DNA of 64,000 nt. It comes from Rhodophyticola sp017644125. GTDB taxonomy: Bacteria; Pseudomonadota; Alphaproteobacteria; Rhodobacterales; Rhodobacteraceae. The notes beneath the pieces were generated by a model, which worked only from the letters and a program-made list of their open reading frames with translations, did not search any database and had not been told where the DNA came from. Shown here piece by piece: positions 53,346-62,109 of the stretch (its first letter is position 1; every line of letters begins with the position of its first letter). The translations under genes were made by a program, and so were the position numbers. The stretch lies in assembly GCF_042140125.1 (NCBI RefSeq), contig NZ_CP159473.1. One strand, written 5' to 3'.

Positions 53346-54263
53346 ATGCTCGCAACCAGAGCCATCGCCGACCAGCTGGCCCATAAGGACGCCGTCAAGG
53401 GGCGGTCCCTGTGGGCGGATGCACGCACCCGGTTCTTTCGCAACAAGGCGGCGGTCGGCGGTTTGATCGTCCTTCTTCTGGTCGGCCTCTTCGCCGTGAT
53501 CGGACCTTTCATCGCGCCATGGGACTATGAGGAGATCGACTGGTCCGTGCTGGGCCGCGTCGCCGAAGCGGGGCGGCCATCACTGGAAACGGGCCACTGG
53601 TTCGGCACCGATCCATTGGGCCGGGACTTGTTCGCGCGTACCGTGCAGGGCACGCAGATCTCGCTCATGGTGGGGATCGTGGGCGCCTTCATCGCGGTCA
53701 TCGTGGGCACGTTTTACGGCGCGGTCGCCGGGTATTTCGGAGGCCGCGTGGACAATGTGATGATGCGCATCGTCGATGTGCTGATGTCGATCCCCTACAT
53801 GTTCGTGCTGATCCTGCTTCTGGTGGTCTTCGGGCGCTCCATGCTGATGCTGTTCATCGGGATCGGGCTGGTCAGCTGGCTGGACATGGCGCGGATCGCG
53901 CGCGGTCAGACGCTGACGCTCCGCAACAAGGAGTTCGTGGAGGCCGCCGTTGCGACGGGTGTCGGCCCCTTCACCATTATCCTGCGCCACATCGTGCCCA
54001 ATCTTCTGGGCGTGGTGATCGTCTATGCGACGCTGCTGGTTCCCTCGATGATCATCTATGAAAGCTTCATCAGTTTTCTGGGCCTTGGGGTGCAGGAACC
54101 GCTGACAAGCTGGGGCGCGCTGATCAGCGAGGGCTCCGGAGAGATGGTGAACGGGACGCTCTGGATGCTGCTCGTCCCGCTGTTTTTCTTTGTCGTAACG
54201 CTCTTCGGCTTCTTCTTCGTCGGCGACGGGCTGCGCGATGCGCTCGATCCGAAGGATCGGTGA
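53346..54263 (+). CDS. ABC importer permease (OppC-like)
   Basis: 305-aa inner-membrane permease. The start TGATHWFGTDPLGRDL-type motif of the family appears as HWFGTDPLGRDLFARTVQG; the EAA loop is EFVEAAVATGVGPFTIILRHIVPN. The ATG at 53346 fits an N-terminal cytoplasmic stretch (ADQLAHKDAVKGRSLWADA) before the first helix. It pairs with OppB to form the channel. Confidence 0.92.
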   Translation: MLATRAIADQLAHKDAVKGRSLWADARTRFFRNKAAVGGLIVLLLVGLFAVIGPFIAPWDYEEIDWSVLGRVAEAGRPSLETGHWFGTDPLGRDLFARTVQGTQISLMVGIVGAFIAVIVGTFYGAVAGYFGGRVDNVMMRIVDVLMSIPYMFVLILLLVVFGRSMLMLFIGIGLVSWLDMARIARGQTLTLRNKEFVEAAVATGVGPFTIILRHIVPNLLGVVIVYATLLVPSMIIYESFISFLGLGVQEPLTSWGALISEGSGEMVNGTLWMLLVPLFFFVVTLFGFFFVGDGLRDALDPKDR

Positions 54264-54292
54264 TGACACGTTTCCCGAAGGATCAATAACGA

Positions 54293-55258
54293 ATGCCGCT
54301 TTTGGAAGTCACCGACCTGACGGTCAGCTTCGATACCCCCGATGGCATCGTGCGCGCCGTCAACGGAATGAGCCTTACGCTGGAGCCCGGCGACACGCTT
54401 GCGATTGTCGGCGAAAGCGGCTCCGGCAAGACACAACTGGCCTTCGGCATCCTCGGTCTGCTGGCCAAGAACGGCAAGGCCGAGGGAAGCGTGCGGTTCA
54501 ACGGCCAGGAAATCCTCAACCTGCCGGAGTTGAAGCTGAACCGGATCCGCGCCAACGAGATCGCGATGATCTTTCAGGACCCGATGACCTCGCTGAACCC
54601 CTATATGCGGGTCGGAGACCAGATGGCCGAGGTCCTGATGCTGCATCAGAGCAAATCCAAGCATGACGCGCTGGAGGAAAGCGCCGCGATGCTGGACGCG
54701 GTGCGCATTCCCGATGCCCGGTCGCGTCTGCGGATGTATCCGCATGAGTTCTCCGGCGGGATGCGGCAGCGGATCATGGTGGCGATGGCCCTTTTGTGCC
54801 GCCCGAAACTGCTGATCGCCGATGAGCCGACGACGGCGCTGGATGTGACCGTGCAGGCCCAGATCATGGAACTGATGGCCGATGTACAGCGCGATTTCGG
54901 CACGGCGCTTGTGCTGATCACCCATGATCTGGCGATCGTGGCGGGCACCTGCGCCGAAACGCTGGTGATGTATGGCGGGCAGGTGATGGAACGCGGGCCC
55001 ACCGATGACGTGTTCGAGGCGCCGGCCCATCCCTATACCCTTGGCCTTCTGAAGGCCGTGCCACGGCTCGATGTGCCGCAGCCCTCGCTTGAGACCATTC
55101 CGGGCGACCCGCCGGATCTGACCGATCTGCCGCCGGGCTGTCCGTTCAGCCCCCGCTGTCCGCTGTCCCACGATCCCTGCACGAAAACCATGCCCCCGTT
55201 GGAGGCGTTCGACAGTGGACGGTTCAGGGCCTGTCATGCCAGCCGGGAGGCGCTGTAA
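54293..55258 (+). CDS. ABC importer ATPase (OppD-like)
   Basis: 321-aa ATPase. Walker A GESGSGKTQLAFG, signature EFSGGMRQRIMVAMAL, Walker B LLIADEPTTALDVTVQ, and the C-terminal cysteine motif CPFSPRCPLSHDPC which in Opp/Dpp ATPases can bind an iron-sulfur cluster. Its stop overlaps the next ATPase start (TAATG). Confidence 0.92.
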   Translation: MPLLEVTDLTVSFDTPDGIVRAVNGMSLTLEPGDTLAIVGESGSGKTQLAFGILGLLAKNGKAEGSVRFNGQEILNLPELKLNRIRANEIAMIFQDPMTSLNPYMRVGDQMAEVLMLHQSKSKHDALEESAAMLDAVRIPDARSRLRMYPHEFSGGMRQRIMVAMALLCRPKLLIADEPTTALDVTVQAQIMELMADVQRDFGTALVLITHDLAIVAGTCAETLVMYGGQVMERGPTDDVFEAPAHPYTLGLLKAVPRLDVPQPSLETIPGDPPDLTDLPPGCPFSPRCPLSHDPCTKTMPPLEAFDSGRFRACHASREAL

Positions 55259-56284
55259 TGAGCAACATCCTGATGCAGGTCGAAAACCTCAGCGTCACCT
55301 TCGGCATCCCGCGCCGCGGTGGCTGGCCATGGACGCCGCCGGACCAGCTACAGGCGGTCTCCAACGCCTCGGTCACCTTGAAGGAAGGGGAGACGCTTGG
55401 TCTCGTGGGCGAAAGCGGCTCGGGCAAATCGACGCTTGCCCGCGCCATCGTGGGCACCGTCCCGGTAAGCGGGGGCCGGGTGCTGTGGAAAGGCAAGGAC
55501 ATGGTCGGGCTGTCGGCCGCCGAGACCCGCGCCCATGGCCGCCACGTGCAGATGGTCTTTCAGGACCCTCTGGCGGCGCTGAACCCGCGGATGACCGTGG
55601 GCCAGGTCGTGGCCGAACCGCTGGTCACGCATTTCCCGGATCTGAGCAAATCCGAAGTGCGGGACAAGGTCGGTGCGATGATGGAGCGGGTGGGCCTGCT
55701 GCCCGCGCTGGTCAACCGCTATCCGCATGAGTTTTCCGGCGGACAGTGTCAGCGGATCGGCATCGCGCGGGCGCTGATCACCGAACCGGAACCTGGTGGT
55801 CTGCGACGAGCCGGTCAGCGCGCTGGACGTGTCGGTGCAGGCGCAGGTGGTGAACCTGTTGCAGGATCTGCAACGCGACATGGGTCTGTCCCTTCTGTTC
55901 ATCGCCCATGATCTGAGCGTGGTCCGCCATATCTCGAACCGGATTGCGGTGATGTATCTCGGGCGGATCGTCGAGACGGCTGAAGCGGGCGAGTTGATAG
56001 CCAATCCTCGCCATCCCTATACCAAGGCGCTGATCGCCTCGGTTCCGATCCCCTCTCCGAAGGCTGAACGGGCGCGGCACCGCCCCGTGCTGGAAGGCGA
56101 ACTTCCCTCCCCACTCGCCCCGCCCTCGGGATGTGTGTTCCGCACACGCTGCCCGATTGCGCAGCCCGATTGCGCGGAGGTGCGGCCCGAATTGCTGGAA
56201 GTCGCCGACGGGCACATGGTTGCCTGCCCGCATCATGACGATGCCGCAAACGCGGATCAGCAACCTGCCGAAAGCGTCAACTGA
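55258..56284 (+). pseudogene. ABC importer ATPase (OppF-like), frameshifted
   Basis: Two frames together encode a 341-aa OppF-type ATPase. The first gives Walker A GESGSGKSTLARA and the signature EFSGGQCQRIGIARAL and then runs out of frame; the second gives Walker B VVCDEPVSALDVSVQ and the C-terminal CVFRTRCPIAQPDC motif. One extra C at 55792-55793 (GAACCTGG for GAACTGG) causes the shift. As written the protein loses Walker B and could not hydrolyse ATP. Whether this is decay or a sequence error cannot be told; the downstream half looks intact. Confidence 0.85.
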
Positions 56285-56363
56285 CGGAAACGCGGCCGCG
56301 CCCTCGTTCTGCCCCTGCGCTTGCCATCCCCGTTGGCGGGGACCGGGCGGGAAGCCGCCCGCG

Positions 56364-57446
56364 CTAGGCCAGGCTGACCAGATGGTTGTCCCACTGCAGT
56401 GCGTCGTGGCGGGTTCGGACCACCGACCCGCCCGCGATTGTCAGGATATCCCCGCCGCCCGTAGAGGCGACGAAGCCCCCCGGCGCCGGGCCCAGACCGC
56501 AGACATCGGCCACCGCGACCGCCCCCAGAAACACGCCGCTTTCGCCGTCAAACCGGTGGATCGCGCCACCACGGGGAGATGTGATGGCAACCTCGGCACC
56601 GTTTCCGGAGAAACTGACACTGCCGGCATAGCCCCGCAGGCCGCGTTGGATCTCCCCCGGGGCTTCCAGCAGTCGCGGCGCCCCGCCGCCCAGCCGGTGA
56701 AGCAGCAGAAGAGGCGGGTGGATCGTCTCGGCGCCCTGCCACTGCATGGCCGCCGCCACAACCCCGTCAGGGCGGATCGACAGGTGCCGGATCGAGTTCA
56801 GACGCTGCGCGTCGGGCAACGCGATCTGATCCAGCACCGCGCCACGGTCGTCCAGATAGGTGAGGTTGGCGCGCATTGTCGGAAGGTTGAGCTTGGCCCG
56901 GCCACTATCGGGATGGGTGGCGATGCCACCATTGGCAACGATCAGCGTGTCGGAGCCCGGCAGACGCCGCAGATCATGCGGCCCGATGCCACCGGACGGT
57001 ATATCGCCGATGCGCGCGTAACCTGAGCCCGCATCCCAGATGCCGATCCGGCCTTCAAGCGTCTCAAGATCGTTTTCGGTCGTGTAAAGCCGTGCGCCAT
57101 CGGCGGAAAAGCTGCCATGACCGTAGAAATGGCGGCCGGGCGGTGCGGCAAGCCGCGCCGTATGCACCCCAGTCGCGCAATCGATCACATCGGCGAATGT
57201 GCCCGGTCGGCGGGCGAAGGCCACCGCCTGTGGATGGTGGGGATGGGCGGCGGCGGCATGGCCACGGCCGGGTAGCGGAAGCGAAAAGACAAGGTGCCCG
57301 TCCGGGGTGAGCCCGCACAGGCGATAGGTGCCGTCTGTTGCCCGCGCAGCGGACAGGTAACCGGGATCGCCCGCATCGGCCCAGCTTGCCCGCGGCACCG
57401 ATGCCGCGGCCAGGATCCCCGCAAGGAACGCTCTGCGCGACGGCAT
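56364..57446 (-). CDS. DUF1513 protein, Tat-exported beta-propeller-like
   Basis: 360-aa periplasmic protein of the DUF1513 type found in imelysin operons. N-terminal twin-arginine signal (SRRAFLAGILAAASV). The body has repeated blades with H-x-HHPQAVAFARRPG, FYGHGSFSADGARLYTTEND, GIGPHDLRRLPGSDTLIVANGG, suggesting a beta-propeller. Start at 57446, one base after the preceding imelysin stop. Last gene of the leftward iron-related operon. Function unknown; possibly binds metal or haem-linked cargo folded before export. Confidence 0.85.
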   Translation of the reverse strand: MPSRRAFLAGILAAASVPRASWADAGDPGYLSAARATDGTYRLCGLTPDGHLVFSLPLPGRGHAAAAHPHHPQAVAFARRPGTFADVIDCATGVHTARLAAPPGRHFYGHGSFSADGARLYTTENDLETLEGRIGIWDAGSGYARIGDIPSGGIGPHDLRRLPGSDTLIVANGGIATHPDSGRAKLNLPTMRANLTYLDDRGAVLDQIALPDAQRLNSIRHLSIRPDGVVAAAMQWQGAETIHPPLLLLHRLGGGAPRLLEAPGEIQRGLRGYAGSVSFSGNGAEVAITSPRGGAIHRFDGESGVFLGAVAVADVCGLGPAPGGFVASTGGGDILTIAGGSVVRTRHDALQWDNHLVSLA

Positions 57447-57447
57447 G

Positions 57448-58464
57448 CTAGTCTCCATCCAGCGCGTTGAACCCCGCGGCGATGCCCAGAGCAGGCCCAA
57501 GCTCGGCCCGGAGAACGCCACCGGCGTCGCGCACGGCCTGTTGCAGAACCTCGACCCGCAGCCGTCCCGCCGGCGTTTCGACGCCGGCAAAGACCGGATC
57601 GTCCAACGCCTCCGCCCGGGTGATGGCATGCTGAAAAGCACGGTCAAGCCGGTCCCGGATCTCAGGGCGGGAGGCCGCCAGCCGGCGGGCCAGATCGGCC
57701 TGGCTGATCAGCGACATCTGCACATGGCGAAGCGAGCGCCCCGAGCGCCACGCCTCTGCCTGACGCGGACGGGGGCGCTCGAACGTCCCCATGGGACGGC
57801 CGAGGCGCAGATCGGCGGTGAACTCCAGCCCCTCGGACAGCGCACCGAAAAGCGTGCGCAGGGCCTCGTCACGGCTTTGATAGGTGTCATTGCCGCCGGC
57901 GTTGCGCATCAGGCCCGCATTGGTTTCCTGCCAATCGGTCAGAATGGCGCGCGCGCTTTCATGGGCATCGGCACTCGCCGCCCGGATCAGCGCGCAGCGA
58001 TAGGCCGCAGGCTCAAGTGCCTGTATCTCGGGGTCATAGAGAAGGAACTCCAGCGCGTAGAATCCCCGCGCCGCCACCGATACGGTCGCGTAGCTTTCGG
58101 CGGTTTCGATAACCGGGTCTTGAGCGCGGACCAGATCGGAAAGGCTGCGGGGCGTGGCCCCGCGCGTGTCGGGCCAGAAGGCGAGAGCGAAGCTGCGGTT
58201 GTCGGTCTCGGCGGGTCCGAAGCGCAGATGGCTGACGCGGATCCACGCATCGAACGCATCGCCATAGGCGGCGCGCAGAGCCTCGGAGGAAGGATCGCAA
58301 TCGCTTCCTGCCGCAGCGGCAAGATCGCCGGTTTCGGCCGCCAGAGCCTCGAACCCGGGCAGAATGTGATTGTCGAGAATGTCGTCGATCACGTCAGATG
58401 CCGGCTGGGCTGCCACCGCCATGGGCAAAAACAGCGCCAGACAAAGAATTCCCAGCCGCATCAC
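57448..58464 (-). CDS. Imelysin-family protein lacking the GxHxxE histidine
   Basis: 338-aa exported imelysin-like (peptidase M75-like) protein. Signal peptide RLGILCLALFLPMAVAA. The family motif GxHxxE appears as GFYALEFLLYD, so the histidine is replaced by tyrosine; the second imelysin in the operon keeps it. Imelysins in iron-regulated operons bind or process iron in the periplasm; this copy may be a structural partner. Start overlaps the cytochrome stop (ATGA). Confidence 0.85.
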   Translation of the reverse strand: MMRLGILCLALFLPMAVAAQPASDVIDDILDNHILPGFEALAAETGDLAAAAGSDCDPSSEALRAAYGDAFDAWIRVSHLRFGPAETDNRSFALAFWPDTRGATPRSLSDLVRAQDPVIETAESYATVSVAARGFYALEFLLYDPEIQALEPAAYRCALIRAASADAHESARAILTDWQETNAGLMRNAGGNDTYQSRDEALRTLFGALSEGLEFTADLRLGRPMGTFERPRPRQAEAWRSGRSLRHVQMSLISQADLARRLAASRPEIRDRLDRAFQHAITRAEALDDPVFAGVETPAGRLRVEVLQQAVRDAGGVLRAELGPALGIAAGFNALDGD

Positions 58465-60014
58465 AGGCTCTCCAGAAAACGGATCAGGGCGGCCCGATCT
58501 TCGGGCGGCATTTCCACCACCTGATCGCGGGCCGATTGCGCCTCTCCGCCGTGCCAGAGGATGGCCTCCAACAGGTTTCGGGCGCGCCCGTCATGCAGGA
58601 AATAGGTGTGCCCGCTCACCGTCTCCGTCATGCCGATCCCCCAAAGCGGGGCGGTACGCCATTCCCGGCCATTGGCGCGCCCCTCGGGCCGGTTGTCGGC
58701 CAGCCCCTTGCCCATATCATGAAGCAGCAGATCCGTGTATGGCCAGATCAACTGAAAGCTCTGGGCCGTATCGCCCTGAAGCCGATGGGTGACATGGCTG
58801 GGCACGTGGCAGGCGACACACCCGGACGTATTGAAAACCTCCTTGCCGCGCAGCACCTCCGGATCATCCACATCGCGGCGGGCGGGCACGGCGAGATTCT
58901 GACTGTAGAACGTCACAAGATCCAGGCCGACCTGATCGATCTCGAACCCGTCCTGCTCGGGGTTGGCCCCGTCCAGCGCCTGCCGGCAATCGGTCTGCGC
59001 CGGGGTGCATTCGCCCCAGCCATTGGGGTGAAGCGGGCTAGAAATCCCGATATCGCCCGCAAAGGCGCCCGCGGATTGCTCCAGCACCGTAGGGTTGCCC
59101 GCCTTGTGACCGAACCGGCCCAGCATCGGCTGATCGTGGACAAGGGACCACACCACCTGCGGACGCCCTGAGATACCGTCGCCATCGGCATCCTCCGGAT
59201 CGGCATGCGCCAAGATATCCTCGACCGGGATCGCTTCCAGAAGACCCAGCCCGATCATCTGCGGGGCGACGCGCGGCGACAGCATGGCCTCGGGATGCAA
59301 GGGCCCATAACCAAGGTCTTCCGCGGTGTAGACCGGCGCCCGCAAGCTCGCCGTTTCGCCGCCGGACAGCTCGACAAGGGTTTCCTCGTACACGATGCCA
59401 AGCGAATACTCCGCGGCATGGCCCGGCAGGCTGAAATCCTGCAACTGTGTGCCATAATTCGGGTCGGCCTGCGTTGCGATATAGCCTGCGATTTCGTCCA
59501 TCGGGCTACCGCCCGGGATCGAGATGCGCAGAAACATCGAGACCGCACTGTCCTGCGGCCCCTCGGGCGGATGTCCACGGCCGTCTTTCAGGTGACATCG
59601 CTGGCAGGACCGCGCGTTGTAAAGCGGCCCCAGTCCATCGCTGGCGATGGTGGACGCCGGTGGCGAAACCCAGAGCCGCCGGAAAAGCCCGTTGCCGACG
59701 CGGAAATCCAGCTCCTCTTCAAAGGACAGATTGGCCGAGGGTTGCGAAAACGCATCCGCGTTGTTGCGCGCCCGAACCGTGGCGGCGCCGCCGGAGTTTT
59801 CCTCGAAAGGTTGCGCGGTGCTGAAATCGTCGGTCAGGGCCGTCACGGCCGCGATCCGGCCGGCCTCCTCCTCGGTGCGGGGGACAATGTCCAGATGGAC
59901 ATCGCGAAGCTCCGACCAGTCAGCCGGCGCAGGTGTCGCGGTCTGCGCCGCGATCAGCGCCGGCAGGGCAAAAGCCACGGCAACCGGCAGGCAGGCAAGA
60001 AAGACCTTATACAT
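58461..60014 (-). CDS. Di-haem c-type cytochrome, DUF1111 (thiol-oxidoreductase-like)
   Basis: 517-aa periplasmic protein with a signal peptide (VFLACLPVAVAFALPALIAA) and two haem c motifs, CQRCH (about residue 120) and CVACH (about residue 393). This is the DUF1111 di-haem family distantly like cytochrome c peroxidase/MauG. It probably carries out redox chemistry on iron or on the imelysin partners. Start at the ATG at 60014, before the signal peptide. Placed between two imelysin genes. Confidence 0.88.
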   Translation of the reverse strand: MYKVFLACLPVAVAFALPALIAAQTATPAPADWSELRDVHLDIVPRTEEEAGRIAAVTALTDDFSTAQPFEENSGGAATVRARNNADAFSQPSANLSFEEELDFRVGNGLFRRLWVSPPASTIASDGLGPLYNARSCQRCHLKDGRGHPPEGPQDSAVSMFLRISIPGGSPMDEIAGYIATQADPNYGTQLQDFSLPGHAAEYSLGIVYEETLVELSGGETASLRAPVYTAEDLGYGPLHPEAMLSPRVAPQMIGLGLLEAIPVEDILAHADPEDADGDGISGRPQVVWSLVHDQPMLGRFGHKAGNPTVLEQSAGAFAGDIGISSPLHPNGWGECTPAQTDCRQALDGANPEQDGFEIDQVGLDLVTFYSQNLAVPARRDVDDPEVLRGKEVFNTSGCVACHVPSHVTHRLQGDTAQSFQLIWPYTDLLLHDMGKGLADNRPEGRANGREWRTAPLWGIGMTETVSGHTYFLHDGRARNLLEAILWHGGEAQSARDQVVEMPPEDRAALIRFLESL

Positions 60015-60070
60015 GAAATGCACCTGTTGCGGGCGGCGTGAGACGAGATCCCACACCGCCACTGCCCATA

Positions 60071-61333
60071 TTACTCGAACACGGCAGAGGGATTATCCAG
60101 ACTGTCGGAGCCCTCGAAGGCGATCTGATCCAGATCGAGCGCGGCCACGAGCCGTTCAATACTCTCGGTCTGGGCGATAAGCCCGTTTACCCCGCCCATG
60201 ATCAGGGCTTCCCCGGCCTCGTCTCCGCGTTCCAGCATCTGATCATAGGCAAACCCGGACTCCGCCGCCGTCTTGATCCGGCCAAGCGCCCTCAGCGTGT
60301 CAGAGAGACGTGTGCGCATCTCACGGTCAAGCTCGGGGTCGACCGCTGCGGCCAGATCGGACAGGGATGGACCCGCCACAAGCGTACCGTCAACACGGAC
60401 ATATTCGCCGAGATAGACATTCTGCATCCCGATCCCGTTGTAGAAATGGCTGTTATGGGTGTTGTCGGAGAAGCAATCATGCTCCTCCTCCGGATCGTTC
60501 AGCATCAGGCCAAGACGCATGCGTTCGCCCGCCAATTCGCCGTAACTCAGGCTGCCCATCCCGGTCAGCATCGTTGCAAGTCCGCTTTGGGGGTCATCGA
60601 GCAGTTCTTCGCGGGCAGCGCCGCCTTCGGCCCATTGTGCGGCCATCCATTCAAGATCGCTGACCAGAAGGTCCGTCGCGGCGGTCAGATACGCGGCCCG
60701 ACGATCGCAATTGCCGCCGGTGCAGGCATCACCCGCCGCATAATCCGTCCAAGGCCTGTCGCCCGCGCCGGGCCCGTGCCCATTCAGATCCTGACCCCAA
60801 AGCAGGAATTCGACGGCGTGATAGCCGGTTGCCACATTCGCCTCGACCCCGTCGGCCTCGTGCAAGGTGTCCTGCAGCAGCGCGGGGGTGATTTCGGCGG
60901 CATCCACATCGGTTCCGGACAGGGTGAAACTGGCATTCGCCACCACGTTCAGGGCCGCGAACTCGTTTTCATCGGTCGGGCCGCCATAGGCGCCATCCAC
61001 ATAGTCGATCAGACCTTCGTCCAGCGGCCAGGCATTCACGCGGCCTTCCCAATCGTCCACGATGGCATTGCCAAAGCGATAAACCTCGGTCTGCTGATAG
61101 GGCACGCGGGCGGCGATCCAGGCAGCGCGGGCGGCGGTCATGTTCTGGGCCGACGGTTCGGCAACCAGCGCCGCGACAGCATCTTGCAAACGCTCCGCGG
61201 TGATCAGGGCGTCGGTGTATTTCGCCTGCGCCATGTCGGCATAGTGGCTGACCACATCGGTTGCATCCTGCGCTTGGGCGCCTGTTGCAAGCCCCGCCAC
61301 CAAAGCCGTGCCGGTCAGAAGAAGTCGTTTCAT
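60071..61333 (-). CDS. Imelysin-family iron-related protein
   Basis: 420-aa exported imelysin. Signal peptide KRLLLTGTALVAGLATGAQA. The conserved GxHxxE motif is present as GYHAVEFLLWGQDLNGHGPGAG, and the partner regions AWIAARVPYQQTEVYRFGN and DDPEEEHDCFSDNTHNSHFYN are typical of iron-regulated imelysins. It should bind iron in the periplasm. Translation is coupled to a short upstream gene (ATGA overlap). Confidence 0.92.
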   Translation of the reverse strand: MKRLLLTGTALVAGLATGAQAQDATDVVSHYADMAQAKYTDALITAERLQDAVAALVAEPSAQNMTAARAAWIAARVPYQQTEVYRFGNAIVDDWEGRVNAWPLDEGLIDYVDGAYGGPTDENEFAALNVVANASFTLSGTDVDAAEITPALLQDTLHEADGVEANVATGYHAVEFLLWGQDLNGHGPGAGDRPWTDYAAGDACTGGNCDRRAAYLTAATDLLVSDLEWMAAQWAEGGAAREELLDDPQSGLATMLTGMGSLSYGELAGERMRLGLMLNDPEEEHDCFSDNTHNSHFYNGIGMQNVYLGEYVRVDGTLVAGPSLSDLAAAVDPELDREMRTRLSDTLRALGRIKTAAESGFAYDQMLERGDEAGEALIMGGVNGLIAQTESIERLVAALDLDQIAFEGSDSLDNPSAVFE

Positions 61334-61563
61334 CGGGAATAATCCTTAGGGTTGCCGTCAGTATTGGAATGACTGAAATCCCGGATCGGGCTGTTGCGCT
61401 CCAGCGCATCCAGCATTGGCTCCAACCCCGCCTCGCAACACCCGTCGAGGCAGAGTGCGGACCAGACGGTCTCCCCCCTGTCGGACGGATAAGGAGCGTG
61501 ATCGCGTTGGAAGCGTGGGCGGCGGGACCACATGGCCAGTTCTCCGGGATCTATCCAGGGCAT
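61330..61563 (-). CDS. Small cysteine-containing protein ahead of imelysin
   Basis: 77-aa protein not recognised. It contains a cluster CLDGCCEAGLEP and no signal peptide. Support comes mainly from position: its stop overlaps the start of the imelysin gene as ATGA, and it begins about 40 bases after the likely promoter region. There is no strong ribosome site before the ATG. The cysteines could bind iron or an iron-sulfur cluster, or it may only be a leader peptide for translational coupling. Confidence 0.5.
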   Translation of the reverse strand: MPWIDPGELAMWSRRPRFQRDHAPYPSDRGETVWSALCLDGCCEAGLEPMLDALERNSPIRDFSHSNTDGNPKDYSR

Positions 61564-61601
61564 GGCGATGGGCTTTGCCGCGAGTTGCGCAAAGCGTGAC
61601 T

Positions 61602-61646
61602 AATTTCGTCGGATAAATCAATCCCGAGTTTTTTAGTCGGAAACTA
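61602..61646. promoter_or_regulatory. Direct-repeat operator candidate before the imelysin operon
   Basis: ATTTCGTCGGATAAAT (61602-61617) and TTTTAGTCGGAAACTA (61631-61646) share a TTT-x-GTCGGA-x-A pattern with a 29-base spacing, upstream of the leftward operon starting at 61563. The position suits an iron-responsive regulator such as RirA, Irr or IscR; I cannot match it to a consensus with certainty. Confidence 0.35.
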
Positions 61647-61796
61647 CGCGGAGATCTTCGTGAAAGGCCGAAGCATTCGAGACACGGCCGTCACGGGCCA
61701 AGGAGCGACCAAGCAGGAGTGAAGCCGCCGGGCCGGTCGGCGTCAGGGCGCCATATCCAGGGCAAGTTCCATTTCGTCCAGCAGCGTCTCGATCCG

Positions 61797-62087
61797 CTAG
61801 CGGCAATCGGCCCAACCATCGGCATCGAGCGGCTTTGACAGCCGCCCCTCGACATCCAGGGCAACCTTTCCCAGATCTTCGAAGCCCAGTGTCGGCGCCA
61901 CGCCGGCGGTCTTGTGGGCACGTCCGGCGATTTCGTCGATCAAACGCTGCTGAAGGCCCTGCTCGTCGATGGCCAGCATCAGCGTTTCGATCTCCAGACA
62001 ACGATCGCCAAGACGTTCGAGAAATCGTTCTCGAACGCCGCCGACCACTGACGCGATCATTTCAGAATTGGCCGTCATGGATGACAT
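61797..62087 (-). CDS. Hpt-domain phosphotransfer protein, cut by an in-frame TAG
   Basis: 96-aa histidine-containing phosphotransfer protein as written. The phosphorylated histidine is H58 in GRAHKTAGVAPTLGFEDL. The frame stops at a TAG (61797-61799), but the codons after it continue in frame as RIETLLDEMELALDMAP and end at a TGA at 61743-61745, which looks like the natural C-terminal helix. A single change (CAG or GAG to TAG) would explain this. ATG at 62087 chosen; longer in-frame starts up to 62165 would overlap the upstream gene. It probably passes phosphate between the neighbouring kinase and receivers. Confidence 0.8.
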   Translation of the reverse strand: MSSMTANSEMIASVVGGVRERFLERLGDRCLEIETLMLAIDEQGLQQRLIDEIAGRAHKTAGVAPTLGFEDLGKVALDVEGRLSKPLDADGWADCR

Positions 62088-62109
62088 GGGACAGATCCGG
62101 TCAGGGGCA

